From the NCBI RefSeq assembly GCF_032062135.1, contig NC_092859.1, positions 51,647,193 through 51,711,192 on the forward strand: a DNA stretch of 64,000 nucleotides, given 5' to 3'. This document shows, piece by piece, positions 10,236 to 20,916 of the stretch. Made by a program: the position numbers and the translations under genes. The DNA is from Pyxicephalus adspersus (Eukaryota; Chordata; Amphibia; Anura; Pyxicephalidae). How positions within the stretch are numbered: the first letter of the stretch is position 1; the number at the start of each line of letters is the position of its first letter. The notes under the pieces were generated by a model. The model did no database searches. It had not been told where the DNA came from and saw nothing but the letters and a program-made list of their open reading frames with translations.

Positions 10236-11160
10236 ACAAGAAAAGCAGACCAGTTTTTTGCAACTGTACGTTTACCCGGAATGCACTCCTCTGACCTGGA
10301 AATGCTGCAAAAAGATATCTCTACTTCAGAGATTGCTGCGGCCATTAAAACCCTGCAGATTGGCAAACGCCCAGGTCCTGACAGCGCCATTATTCTCCAA
10401 AAATTTGGTGTCATCCCACCATATTTACACACTCTTTTTAATTGTTTGAAGCAAGGAACCAATTTACGCCCAGAATCACTGAAGGCATTTATTGCCATTA
10501 ACCCTAAGCCATTGTCCGACCCTAGTTCCTGGGCCAGCTATTTCGCTCTTAAATGTGGATGTAAATATCTTGGCCAAAATCTTGGCTACTAGGCTCAACC
10601 GGATTTTGGAACAATTGATAAATGGCGATCTGGTAGGCTTTGTCCCTAGATGGCGATAATGTTAGAAGAGTACTTCAGTTACTTCATCTAGCGCAGTTCA
10701 AATCAATTGAGTGTATGCTACTTTCGTTGAACGTGCGGAAGGCCTTTGATTCGATATCATGGCAATACATGTTTTATAGGAAATACGGATCTGGTGAGGA
10801 GTTTTTACATTGGGTAGCTGCCTTGTATGCTTCTCCTTCCGCCACCATTAGGTATATGGGTTTTTCAATGGCACCATTTCTGATTTTGCGGGGTATCAGA
10901 CAAGGTTGCCCACTCTCACTCATTTTATATTAGCCCTTGAACCGCTAGCAGCAGCTATTCATGCTAATCAGGATATATCTGAAGTTAAGGTCTTTGATAT
11001 GGAACATAAGATAATGCTCTTTGCTGATGATATACTGTTGTCTCTAACAGCATCTGTCACAATTCTATTGAACTCGGGCACATTGCTCTCTAGATTTGCT
11101 GAAATTTGTGGTTTAGTTGTAAATGATGACAAATCGAAGGCGCCAAATGTTACCCTACCA
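10236..11160 (+). pseudogene. Tx1-like L1 LINE ORF2 fragment (reverse transcriptase)
   Basis: Successive frames give L1 RT landmarks in order: AAIKTLQIGKRPGPD (10,338-10,382), SLNVRKAFDSISW (about 10,720-10,760), RGIRQGCPLSLILY (10,888-10,930), HFILALEPLAAAIHANQDI and LFADDILL (11,021-11,044), then CGLVVNDDKSKA. The catalytic FADD is present, but frameshifts separate the blocks. The element is cut on the right by the palindromic repeat at 11,175. Confidence 0.8.
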
Positions 11161-11174
11161 CCCAGAAACAAATA

Positions 11175-11354
11175 AAGCAAGTTTCACGTCGTTGGAGTTA
11201 CAGGCTGTCATGAAGTTTTTGTTTCTCCAGGGAAAGGAAGGACACTTCTCCCCCAGTGTTTGTGACATCTCAGTGTGTATGTTCTTTGCTGACTTTCCCT
11301 GGAGAAACAAAAACTTCATGATGGCCGGTAACTCTAACGACGTGAAACTTGCTT
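11175..11354. mobile_element. 180-base palindromic MITE
   Basis: The arms AAGCAAGTTTCACGTCGTT (from 11,175) and its inverse (ending 11,354) extend inward through GTCATGAAGTTTTTGTTTCT and CCAGGGAAAG, giving arms of about 75 bases with a short centre. It interrupts L1 sequence. Frames across it are by-products of the palindrome, since both strands read almost the same peptide. Confidence 0.75.
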
Positions 11355-11429
11355 GTGCCTCTGCCATCACAGCTTCTCACTAAAAGAAAAAACAGTTATA
11401 AGAATCGCAAAGACCTGATATTTGCACAG

Positions 11430-11887
11430 TTACATACTAAGATATTAGGTTGTCATATGCCCCCACACTCATTTTTCTATTTTATCTATATCATATGATC
11501 TTCATGGATCATTTTTCTTTGAGTGCGGACATTGCCACACATACCATTTCTGATCACACTGCAGTGACGGCATCTCTCATGTCCAATCCTACAGTACCTT
11601 CACCATCAAAGGTCGAAATTAGGCAACTCATCCTAAAGGGCTCTGCCATATATAACTTGACGCGACGGGGGAGTCGTCTCTGGATCATGTATGGGAGTCC
11701 CATAAGGCCACTATTAGGGGCAAGCTAATGACACATGGCTCCTGTAAGAAAAGGTAAATTATGTTTAAGCGACAGGACTTGTTCTCCCTAATCCAGCAAT
11801 TTGAGTTACTACATAAACAAACTCAGTGGAAGGAGCATGCACACCAATTGACACAATTGTGCTCACAGTTAAAGCAGCTTCTAGACC
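11430..11887 (+). pseudogene. Tx1-like L1 endonuclease C-terminus and linker
   Basis: The frame reads SADIATHTISDHTAVTASL, the SDHxxV motif that ends the APE-type endonuclease of L1 ORF2, then a linker with repeated Gln/Leu (FSLIQQFELLHKQT). In an intact L1 this domain comes before the RT, but here it follows the RT block at 10,236-11,160 on the same strand. Two insertions or a rearrangement are therefore implied. Confidence 0.65.
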
Positions 11888-12345
11888 TTAAAGCGTACCT
11901 AAACTCAGAGATTTCACTTTACATAAAAGGGTAGAAAATCCTTTTATATAGAGTAAAAATTCTGTTGTTTGTTTGTTTTTTGAAGTGCAACACCCTTATT
12001 TTTTTAATTCTAGCAATCGAAAATGAATGGGAGCGCAGGCATGCGCAGAAGGAGCCCTTTTGTCAAAAGGAAAAAAAATTGCTGATCTTACGCATGCGCA
12101 GTGAGATCTGCAAGTTTTTTTCCCAGCTACGTCACCTGATCTCACACCTGGGTTGGGTGACATAAGAACAAGAACCCGGAAGAAGAGGATAAGATGGCGC
12201 CGGCTGGAGTGTCGGTCCAAAGCCCGATGCCGGGACAACGAGGGACCCAAAGGAATAGACCTCCAGATGGATCAGACTGCCCTGCAGGATTGAAGGTAAG
12301 TGTACTTCTGTTTATGTTTTCTGCATGTTAAGTGATTCACCTTGT
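11888..12345 (+). mobile_element. TTAA-bounded element, AGCGTACC-end family
   Basis: Begins TTAAAGCGTACCTAAACTCA at 11,888. It then has a hairpin-like ATAAAAGGGTAGAAAATCCTTTTAT, a GC-rich CGCATGCGCAGTGAGATCTG block, and AAGATGGCGCCGG. The same order of motifs recurs at 63,610-64,000. The right end is not clearly defined. It inserted into L1 sequence, which stops at 11,887. It contains an ATG followed by a good splice donor (AAGGTAAGTG, 12,293-12,302), but the homology to the other copy marks it as repeat, not a gene. Confidence 0.55.
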
Positions 12346-13180
12346 AATTATACTATTAGGTGAACCTATCTGTTTAAGCTGAATAGCTGTAGTCCCCTCT
12401 TGGTCTGGGAGGCTAGTTAGAATTAGTGTGGAGCTCCTCAAACAGAATAATATAGAACCAAGTTAGGCAACTGTTGGCCCATAGGTAGATATAGGTCTGC
12501 AGCAGCAGGATAAATACTCTTTAGGGACTGAGTGACAAAGTAGATAGGCTAACACTGAGTTTCAATATCACACTGCTGACTTCTTCAGAGAAAAACTACT
12601 CTTCAGGCTGTTCCAGTGCCTGTTGGAGGATATCCTTATCAACACCATCCTGTCTCAAAGGTATTCCAGCTGATGTCACATCTGGGCTCATCTTCAGAGG
12701 CTCCTGACACTGAACTTTTCTGCAATCTGTATCTGGAGGTATCTTTGCTCTGCATGTGTATGCAAATACACCTGTACTCTTGTTGGGTTTATTTGTTCTT
12801 ATGCTATTCCTGTATGTTGCCTGTTTATGCAGTTCATTAACATTTTACTTTATAAACATATTGTTATCTCTATTCTGTGTGTACAGATATCTTTTAATAT
12901 TGTTATGGTAATGCTCCCAAACATCTCACTTAGATTACTGGTTAATTTTCCAGGAAAGGAATCTTCTTTGCTCTCAGAAGCCCTATCCTGGGAGGAGGCA
13001 CTGCCAAACCAATTAAAAAATTCACTCTTTCACATAGTGAAGACTGAAACCTACAGGTTTACTACTATAGCCTGTTTGGATTGGGTCATCTAATATACCA
13101 CCCCCATCAAAACAGGGCTACATAGTTCATGGTATGTAGCATAGCATTGCTTTTATTTATATCAAATGCACATTCCAAAA
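12346..13180. other. No recognisable feature
   Basis: AT-rich intergenic DNA. Short open frames are present on the plus strand (12,616-13,093), but none resembles a protein family and none has supporting splice signals. Confidence 0.5.
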
Positions 13181-13199
13181 AAGATATCTTGGAAGTGAG

Positions 13200-13440
13200 A
13201 AAACAAAAAATTATCACTTTTAAGGCACCATATTCAATTGTGTTAAAACATTTTCAGATAACCAAACCTGATTTCAAACTGCTAAATTCATTTTTATTTA
13301 TGGAGGCACTCAAAACCATCTACTCATTTTAATAAATATGATAATTAAAACTCAATGTTTTTTTGTGGCTGATGAAATCTGCTTCCTCAAGAGTCTTACA
13401 TAAGGGGATAAGATGTAAAACTAAAGAGTATACTTATCTT
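13200..13440. repeat. Repeat arm, inverted relative to 14,520-14,640
   Basis: The reverse complement of 13,200-13,345 (TTTAGCAGTTTGAAATCAGG, TTGGTTATCTGAAAAT) matches 14,550-14,640 (TTTAGCAGTTTGGAATCAAG, TTGGTTATATGAAAAT). In addition, 13,365-13,440 (TGATGAAATCTGCTTCCTCA) matches 14,405-14,460 (TGATAAAATCTGCTCCCTCA) directly. Together these show a composite, rearranged repeat of unknown class covering 13.2-14.65 kb. Confidence 0.5.
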
Positions 13441-13487
13441 TATTAAAATATATACAACATAATCATACCATTAATAATATGTGTGTG

Positions 13488-13558
<71 letters not shown>
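13488..13558. repeat. (GATA)n microsatellite
   Basis: About 17 uninterrupted GATA units over 71 bases. It is likely polymorphic in length. Confidence 0.95.
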
Positions 13559-13560
<2 letters not shown>

Positions 13561-13769
13561 AAACATGAATAAGTTAAAATAATACAATTGAAAAATTCTG
13601 CTTGGTCCACAGATGAGAAAGTTCCTATTTGTGGTGAGGTTCCATCTACCTTACCTTCCTTCCTTTATCTGTGTGTGGGTTCCAGAGCTTGTTTAGATTA
13701 AAGTAAAAAGGTTGTTTAAAACTGCTTCATTTGAGTTCTTAAGTGTATATATACAGCATATATATTGTA

Positions 13770-14040
13770 GCAGGATGAAATACATTATGACAAATTTGAG
13801 GGGATTTGCCATCATTTATATCAATTTCTCCTGTAGATGGGATTAAGGGGCCTGGATAAGGGTGTAAAAAATGTTGTGCTCCATATTTGCAGCTTTTTGT
13901 TTGAGATCCAGGCCTGGAGTGTACTGGAAGGAATGGGTGGGCCAGACACTGCTTCTGCTTCCAGGCCAAAAATTCACAGTAACTAGGAAACACCTGGCCA
14001 TTAAAAAAGGCACCTGGCTTTAACACTGGTGAGCCAGGTG
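13770..14040 (-). repeat. Dispersed repeat also present at 59,760-60,000
   Basis: Read on the minus strand, this stretch has AGGTGCCTTTTTTAATGG, TTTTTGGCCTGGAAG, CCTGGATCTC, CCCTTATCCAGGCCCCTTAA and TACAGGAGAAATTGAT. The plus-strand segment 59,776-59,975 has the same landmarks in the same order and spacing. The class is unknown; it may be a SINE or LTR tail. A small frame across it conserves HPYPGPLIPSTGE (PYPGPLIPITGE in the other copy), possibly by chance. Confidence 0.55.
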
Positions 14041-14519
14041 TGGCTCAGGAAAAAAACTGTTGTGAAGTCTGTGAGCTGGGAGAAGGTCTCCCACAGTTTA
14101 GGTCTAGTAGATCAAAGCCAGGAGGTGACATTTGGTGTCTTTTGTCATGCGGTGTATGACATTTATCCACTGTGAGGGTTTGCCTATTTTTTGGCTTTCT
14201 GTGGATGTTTTTGCAAGTAAAAGTGGGCAGAGCACTCTGAAATTGAACTCAAGCCTGAAATACCTCTCTGCAGTGAGTGTTTTTGATGCTAATCTCCCAC
14301 AATATATAAGCATATATATATGTACTTATATTAATGATGTGATTATTATGTTTTTTTGTTTTTTAATATGGATAATGATTAAATATCTATACACATTTTG
14401 CAGCTGATAAAATCTGCTCCCTCAGGTGTTAAAGGGGACAAGTTTTGAAGTTAAAGGAGAAAAGTGTAGAGATATTGGGACTATAATCATTATCCATCTG
14501 TTAAATTTGTATATAAAGA

Positions 14520-14640
14520 TTATATTTGAGTATATGTGTTTCAATGCCTCCTTGAATAAATAAGATTTTAGCAGTTTGGAATCAAGATTGGTTATATGAA
14601 AATTATTGAACTCAATTGTCTATGATTCCTTAAAGGTCCG
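14520..14640. repeat. Second arm of composite repeat
   Basis: Inverted partner of 13,200-13,345. The region between the two arms (13,441-14,519) also includes the GATA tract and the dispersed repeat at 13,770-14,040. From 14,640 to 15,235 nothing is recognised. Confidence 0.45.
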
Positions 14641-15235
14641 TCCTAATGAAGATAAAATAGAAAGACATGTAGGAAATCAGGAAGGTGCTATTAATACAAT
14701 TAGCACATATCTAACAAGTTGTGGAAATGTTTCCTATTTCCAAAAACAGTTGGACAAAAAGATTTATAATTTCATGTATCATTTTTTCTAAAAAATCTAG
14801 TTTCCTCTAGTTGAAACACAAGGCAGACTGTTTCCCCTCAAAAATCTACTTTATAAAAAGCAAAGGTGGTGTAAGAATAAAAAAATCCTGGTAAAGCTAT
14901 TAATCAAAATGCTGGAAAAAGTCATTAGTACAACTTTGACAAAAGGAATATGCCTTAAGTGAAAGTCACAATGAGAAAATTAAAGCATCCAAAAGTGGAA
15001 TATATGCATGATTAATTTACTGCCAAGTTGGCTTCCACCAGTAGCTTTTTCAGGGGAATGCTTAGTTGGTATGCTAGAAGATAGCTGAGAAATTAGTTTT
15101 TGCATGGCGCAAACCAACTGGCTCATGGTGTGCCTACTCTTACCTGGACTGATTAGATGGAAGATTGCATGGCACAGCTCTAAAAAACATATGTAAGTTT
15201 GAGGAGTAGAACACCAAGAAGCTAGTGTCATGGAA

Positions 15236-15290
15236 ACAAATTAAAATACATAAACCCATCAAGTTCAACCACTAGGGAAAAAATGATACT
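15236..15290 (-). mobile_element. CR1 LINE 3' tail remnant
   Basis: The minus strand reads CTAGTGGTTGAACTTGATGG, then GTTTATGT, the conserved start of the CR1 3' tail also seen at 8,811-8,870 and 60,198-60,250. Only about 50 bases remain. From 15,290 to 16,200 there is no recognisable gene or element. Confidence 0.5.
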
Positions 15291-16207
15291 ACAAACCAGC
15301 ATATGTAAGGTAAAACCATATATGCACAGTTAATGCTGATGAAGGAAATCAGATGTTCCCTGGATCAACAGTCTGTTGTCATTTCTTTAAAACTTTAATA
15401 TCCAGTTGAGGAGATTATCTGACCATGAAGTAGAAAACAACACAAAGTCAGAGGAGGAGAGCTACACCAATGAGTCATGCAGAGGTGGAAGCCATGGCCA
15501 GCTGCCTGGACAGGTCAGAATATGGTGGCAAGAAAGCTGCCCCAATAGTAGAAAGGACAATTATTAGGTGAAAGTCCAGAGGTTGCAGGACAAATTCAGA
15601 GTTCTACATTCCAAGGAACAACTGAGGAAATGGTGGTCCAAGCTGAAAAACAGACCAAAACCAGTACTGGATGAAATGCGACATCACAAAAAATTACAAA
15701 GAAGGGGAAGCAAGCAGAGTCATCGGCAGGCTATATCTCTTTAGTTTTGTGTTTATAATATAAGCTATATCCCCAATAGTTAGGTATATATGGTATAGGC
15801 TATAGTCCCAATAGTTAAGTATAATTAAACAATACATGAAGATATGACAGTTTGTATTTAATTCTACATATGCTGACACCTAAGTTATATGAGCAACTCT
15901 AGAATATCTACATTTGAGGTTTCAATTGATTACTGGTTTGAATTAACCAATCCTTAATCTCCAATGATCTTTAATGGGGATTACTTGTAAAAGACTGGTA
16001 GAAGGCCAGTAAACAAAGGGCAAGAATATGCATGGATGAAAGAAAGAAGTTAGCAAGAAGTAGTTAAATAGAAGAAAGCTAGGTTAAGCTAAGTTAAGCA
16101 GAGACAGATAAAAATGATGTAAATTAAGTATTTAGAGGAATACGTAGTGAGTATACCGCCCCTGGGGTACGCTATAACATCATAAACAGGTAGCTTTACC
16201 ATGTTCC

Positions 16208-17228
16208 TTAACCACCTGGGCGGTTAGCCCGAACCTGGTAAAAGCGTTTAGTCCGTACCAAGTTTGGGGTAGCTAAAAATAGAAACAAGAGTTACAGTGC
16301 AATTGTTTCTATGACAATCAGATTACAACTGAAAAAAAACACTTACCTTGTCCCCACAGCTCCTCCAAAGACGTCTTCACTCTTCTGTCTTCTCCCAGTG
16401 TGTGCAGCGACAATCTCCGGGGTTTCCCGGGTGACGTCGGTGCATGCGTCGGTGTGGGCGGGAGGTGGGGCGGAAAATTCAAATGACTGTATTGGATTCA
16501 ATACAAAAAAGCTGTATTGAGTCCAATACAAAGAAATCTTTATATAATTAATATATAATTTTATTATATATATATTATATAGGCTACTGTACAGTTACAT
16601 TACATTACACACTTTTTTTTTTAGATCTTTTTGTATAATGTTTTTTATTAAATTTAATAAATTTTGGACATGTTTCGGTGGGTTATGCCTAAGAATTATA
16701 GCTTACAATCTAAAATAAATTTCCATGCAAAAAATGTAACGCTTTTTGCATGGAAGTACGCAAGTACTCGGCGTTAGTGTACGCGTCCCTCAGCGATTCG
16801 GCGTCGGCGGGGGACGTAGCTGAAAATTCAAATGTTTTGTATTGGATTCAATACAAAGTCCTGTATCCAATCTAATACAAAATAATACAAAATATATTTA
16901 TGTGGTTTTGTCTATAGGTATGTGACGTTGGACTCTATATAGTACTATACAGTATACTGAATTATTGCATTTTCAGTATTTTTTATTTATGCATTCTTGT
17001 TTAAGCTGATTTTTGTGTTTTTTTATTTAATTTTATTATTAAAGTTATTTTTTTTTTACATGATTGTGGGGTTCAAACTTTATTATATTCAAGATATCTA
17101 CTAGACCCTTGTTCGGACATATTTCTATAAGTTACAAGTCTACAATTTAAAAAAAATAATTTCATGAAAAACAGTGTACCGCTTTTGGTACAGAAATCCA
17201 GACATCAGTGAAACGCCCAGGAGGTTAT
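16208..17228 (+). mobile_element. Large TTAA-type non-autonomous element (two joined units)
   Basis: Left end TTAACCACCTGGGCGG (16,208) and right end CGCCCAGGAGGTTAT (17,214-17,228), inverted copies of each other. The interior repeats itself: TGTATTGGATTCAATACAAA at 16,490 and at 16,839, and again a TTTGCATGGAA segment, suggesting an internal duplication or two copies fused. It belongs to the same TTAACCY-ended group as elements B, D, E and G. No coding frame is present. Confidence 0.65.
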
Positions 17229-17370
17229 TGTATTTGTATTTTGTTGTGTATATGTCTATGTTATTATTGTGTTAATATATTGTATTGTATTTGCAGGGGA
17301 TATGTACTAACAATCATTATTGTCTTTTACTTTTATTCTTTGTTGATTTGAGTTCCTAAATATATCTCTT

Positions 17371-18072
17371 AGATTGTAAGCTCTTCTGGGCAGGGTACTC
17401 TCCTCCTCTTGTGTTATGGTCTTTATCTGTCTTTCATGTGCAACCCATGTTTAAAGAGGAACTAAACTCAAAAGCTAGTCTTTCAATTATTGATCAATTC
17501 TTACTTGCACTAAAATGTCAGTCTTCCCTGGGGGCAGTGGCTGGGTCAGCTTGTATCCATGCAATATAAATTTATTTATGAAGTGTTTAGCAGTGGCCAG
17601 CTTGTGACTGGCAAGTTTTTGTTTTATTCCTCTCCTGATCTTCTTCTCCACCCACTTCTACTCCCTCACTAGCTGGTGCCCAGTAAATAAATGCTCCGAG
17701 AGCTCACAAGCTGAAAAGAAGCAGGAAGCAGCTACAGACTGAGCAGTCGCACTTGAGTGACATGAGAGTCCCAGGCAAAGAAAGAAAAAAAAATCTGCAT
17801 AATTAGGCCAGTGGGAGGGGATTAGAAACACCTCCACCAAGGATGGCATTTCCCAGATTGAAGTTCACCGCCTAGGCAATGGAGAGACCAGGGGGTGTGG
17901 CTAGAACTCGTTTTTCATGTTTAAAGGTCAAAGCAAGCTGAAAAAAAAAGTATTCACATGATTATAACTTGGGCTTATGTTATCTAAGCCAAAGTTGATT
18001 TTTAGCGTATAGGTACGCTTTAATGTACAGCGCTGCGTAATATGTTGGCGCTATATGAATACTGTTTGATAA
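17371..18072 (+). mobile_element. L2 LINE 3' tail, interrupted by a TTAA element
   Basis: AGATTGTAAGCTCTTCTGGG starts at 17,371 and runs to CAACCCATG (17,449). After the insert it resumes at 18,024 with TGTACAGCGCTGCGTAATAT and GTTGGCGCTATATGAATACT. An uninterrupted copy at 55,215-55,345 reads straight across CAACCCCTATTTAATGTACAG. This is the 3' untranslated end of an L2-clade LINE. Confidence 0.8.
17451..18023 (+). mobile_element. TTAA element inserted in an L2 tail, AGNG-end family
   Basis: 573 bases from TTAAAGAGGAACTAAACTCA to TAGCGTATAGGTACGCTTTAA, with inverted ends and TTAA on each side. The intact L2 tails in the window show a single TTAA at this point, so the element inserted there and duplicated it. 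The ends match the family at 11,888 (AGCGTACCTAAACTCA). No coding frame is present. Confidence 0.8.
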
Positions 18073-18360
18073 TAACAATATTCTGTGCTTCTAGAAAAGC
18101 ATACAGCTTTTCCTTAAAGCAATATATAGAATGTGTCAGTGGAGAAAAGATAAAATCTGTGTTGGAATAGCCCTGCCTGTTTTTGGTTCTTGTTTGCAAC
18201 TTTTTATTATTATGGTCACTGATTCTATTTTATATGCACATTTGGTATAAGCTTTGAATTGTTATAAAAAAAAACTAGATCCAGCAGAGTATCATTGCCA
18301 GTTGGGGCTTCCATAAACTGTGCCATAAAATTATCTTAACATTCATAAATTTCCACAATT

Positions 18361-18604
18361 CTACTGTACCTGTAGTGCCATTACCCCAATCAATGTCGGC
18401 CAGCATCTGTTTACCCTTGGCAATGCCCGGCATCTGCGTCCATGTGATGCAGATGCCAGGCAGGCAAGCGACATGTGTTCAAATGGGTAGCGCACGCTGA
18501 GGGGCGGGACCAGCAGCAAATTTAAAAGAAAATAAGTTTTTTTTTTAAATGTCAAATGCACTGTTTCGACGTTTTTAAAATAATCATACAGCCAGGGAGA
18601 TTAA
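18361..18604 (-). mobile_element. TTAA element, A/C type (5'-truncated)
   Basis: The right boundary is CAGCCAGGGAGATTAA (TTAA at 18,601-18,604). Read on the minus strand it starts like element A (CTCCCTGGCTGTATGATTAT, ATTTGACATTT, GATGCCGGGCATTGCCAAGG). The other end is missing near 18,361. Confidence 0.6.
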
Positions 18605-20290
18605 TATCTGTGCTAGTAGTTCCAATTTCTTCTTTAGCTCTTGGAGGCCTATAGCAGACTCAAATAATTTACTGTGTATTACCCATAATGTCTCAACCTC
18701 ATCACATCAACAGTTTCTTTCACTTTCAGATCACCTCTCACATACAGACAGACACCACCACCTTTTCGTTTTACTCTATGAAAGAGAGAGTCATGTGAAG
18801 GACAAACCCAGATTCAGTGATACCAACTAAGTCATAATGCTCTTCATTCATCAAGGCTTTTAACTATTTTGTTTACCAGGCTTCTAGCATTGGTGAACAG
18901 GCTCTTTAAACCCCCCAAACTGTAATCCTGAGAGTCACACTCGAGTAATCTGCTTTTAAATACCACCCCGGGTCCCGGCCAAGCCGCTGCTCGCATCAGC
19001 AGTGAGATGCAAAGCACAATGCAGGACTTCTGCATTGCGAGCAGCAAATAGCAAAAGCAAATTCCGGGGGTGATGTATTGGGGGGGGGGGGTGTCCGGGC
19101 GGGAAATTTAAAATCAGATTACAACGTAATCTGCTTTTAAATGGGTTTTACAGTACAAAAACACCGCACAACATTAAATAAAAATAAAAGTACATTTTTA
19201 ATTTTATATTTTATTTTAAGATTACACTGTTGTCTATTATTTCATTATTTTTAAAAGTATTATTTATAATTATGTATTATAACATAATTTATAATTATAA
19301 TAAATAAATATAATTATTATATCCGGGAGTTAATCCTAAGAATTACAGGCCCACAATATAAACAAAAATTTCTGTGCAAAAAAAATAAGATCACTTTTTG
19401 CATCAAAAAACTGACAGAATTAGAATGCTAGGGGGCTTAAACCATTGCTAGCAGTGTTGGCCAAATCCTTTTTTTCAGTACATTTAATACTGTGCAATCC
19501 ACTGTTTGTGTATAACATAGGAAACTCCTTATACTTATCCATAACTCTTCCCCCTACTATCCCCAAGCCACCCTCCACTGGTGACGGACCCCTCTCTGAG
19601 CTTTCTGTCATCTTATTTGACTGTCCCTTCCTCTCTTTACTAGTTTAAATATCCCTCCACCATTCGCATGAATCTTTCCCCTAGCCCAGCAGACCCTGTG
19701 GCACATGGGTTGTACCCCAATGAAAAGTCAGCCCAGTGCTCTAAGAACCTAAACCCTTCCCTTTTACATCAAGACTTAAGCCATGCGTTTAGCTGTCTAA
19801 GTTCCCGCTGCCTTTCCTGTGTTGCGCATAGCACAGGCAATATTCCAGCGAATATAACCTTGGAGGCCCTTCCCTTCAAATTTTCTTTAAACTGATTTCT
19901 ATGGATTCTCTATCTTCCATATATCCTGTCATTGGTTCCAACATGGACAGCTGGGTCATGCCCAGTCCACCCCTATGGTTTACCCTGGCACCAGGCAGAC
20001 AAAGTAATTAGTTTAAGGGATCCAGATGACAAACTATTCTATCAGTCCTCCTGATCCTATGATACCCTATGACAACCAATTGTCTACTTCCTAATTCATT
20101 GCCTTCGCCACACCTACTAGATGGGCTGCTTTCCTGGCTGTTAGAGCTAGCAGAAACATCTAGGGATGCCACCACCGTGTTTTCCACATGCACATCTTCA
20201 AATAGCTTTGCAAATTTTTTAGGGTTCTCAAACACAGGGCTGGCCTTCATTTCTGGGAGCCCCTACCACTCCCTCTAACTACAGTAACCC
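18605..20290 (-). pseudogene. CR1 LINE, ORF1 and start of ORF2, split by TTAA element G
   Basis: Minus-strand frames from about 20,250 give a worn CR1 ORF1: VIGYHRIRRTDRIVCHLD and LPGARVN resemble the start of its SGNH/esterase domain. From 18,905 the frame gives SLFTNARSLVNKIVKSLDE and LVGITESGF, the start of the CR1 ORF2 endonuclease. TTAA element G (18,906-19,440) lies between them. In-frame stops and frameshifts are frequent, so this is a dead copy. Confidence 0.7.
18906..19440 (+). mobile_element. TTAA-bounded non-autonomous element G
   Basis: Bounded by TTAAACCCCCCAAACTG (18,906) and ATGCTAGGGGGCTTAA (19,437-19,440). Close to the right half of element D, including AATCAGATTACAACGTAATC and CAGGCCCACAATATAAAC. 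It inserted into the CR1 copy. A G-run lies at 19,080-19,091. No coding frame is present. Confidence 0.75.
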
Positions 20291-20589
20291 AGCTCCATAC
20301 ATGTTCATCCTGATTAACCTCTCGGTCTTTCAAATCTATCCCATTAACTATCTGCTCAGTGAGTAGGAAACCCCTCTCAAGGTGATCTAGTGATTCAGTC
20401 CTTCATGCACTCAGCCCTAACCTAAATTGGGCTTGGCCAAACTTGCTAACCTGGATCGCTTGACCTTTATACAACCCCTACAGTACATGTAAAAGTCAAT
20501 AGAACTTTATCCACCCTATTATCCATGTACACCTAGCAGTAGCCAATTGTTCCAAAGCAGATATCAAAGGACTACATATAAAGGATTTT

Positions 20590-20837
20590 TATTATTAGCG
20601 ATCGCTCTTTGCCGATGACCTTCTGTTATACACTCCTCCCCTATCATATCACTTCATATTTCAATATTTTCAAGGAATTAGAGAAATTTAGTTTCTCATT
20701 AACTTTAAAGGTAATATCAGTCTGAACTGCTCAAGGTTTCTCTCCTCTCTTTGCAGTTTGCCCCTACTCCATGACAATACTCCCTTCTGACTTTGACACT
20801 TAAATATTTAGATGTCCATATCCCTTCAGAACCCACA
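20590..20837 (+). pseudogene. Tx1-like L1 RT fragment, left of Helitron
   Basis: Reads SLFADDLLLYT (20,606-20,640), the catalytic FADD box of L1 reverse transcriptase, then worn palm/thumb sequence ending with a LKYLDVHIPSEP-like segment at 20,800-20,836. It continues at 22,196 after the Helitron. Confidence 0.65.
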
Positions 20838-20862
20838 TCTATATATATAAAATTGGATGTAA

Positions 20863-20916
<54 letters not shown>

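Noticed and set aside
11123..11383. Frames on both strands with nearly the same peptide (FTSLELxAxMKFLFLQGK)
   Set aside because: This follows from the 180-base palindrome; it is not a conserved protein.
12193..12302. ATGGCGCCGG start plus a good splice donor, looking like a first exon
   Set aside because: The same motif order recurs at 63,610-64,000, so it is part of a repeated TTAA-type element. No partner exon is visible.
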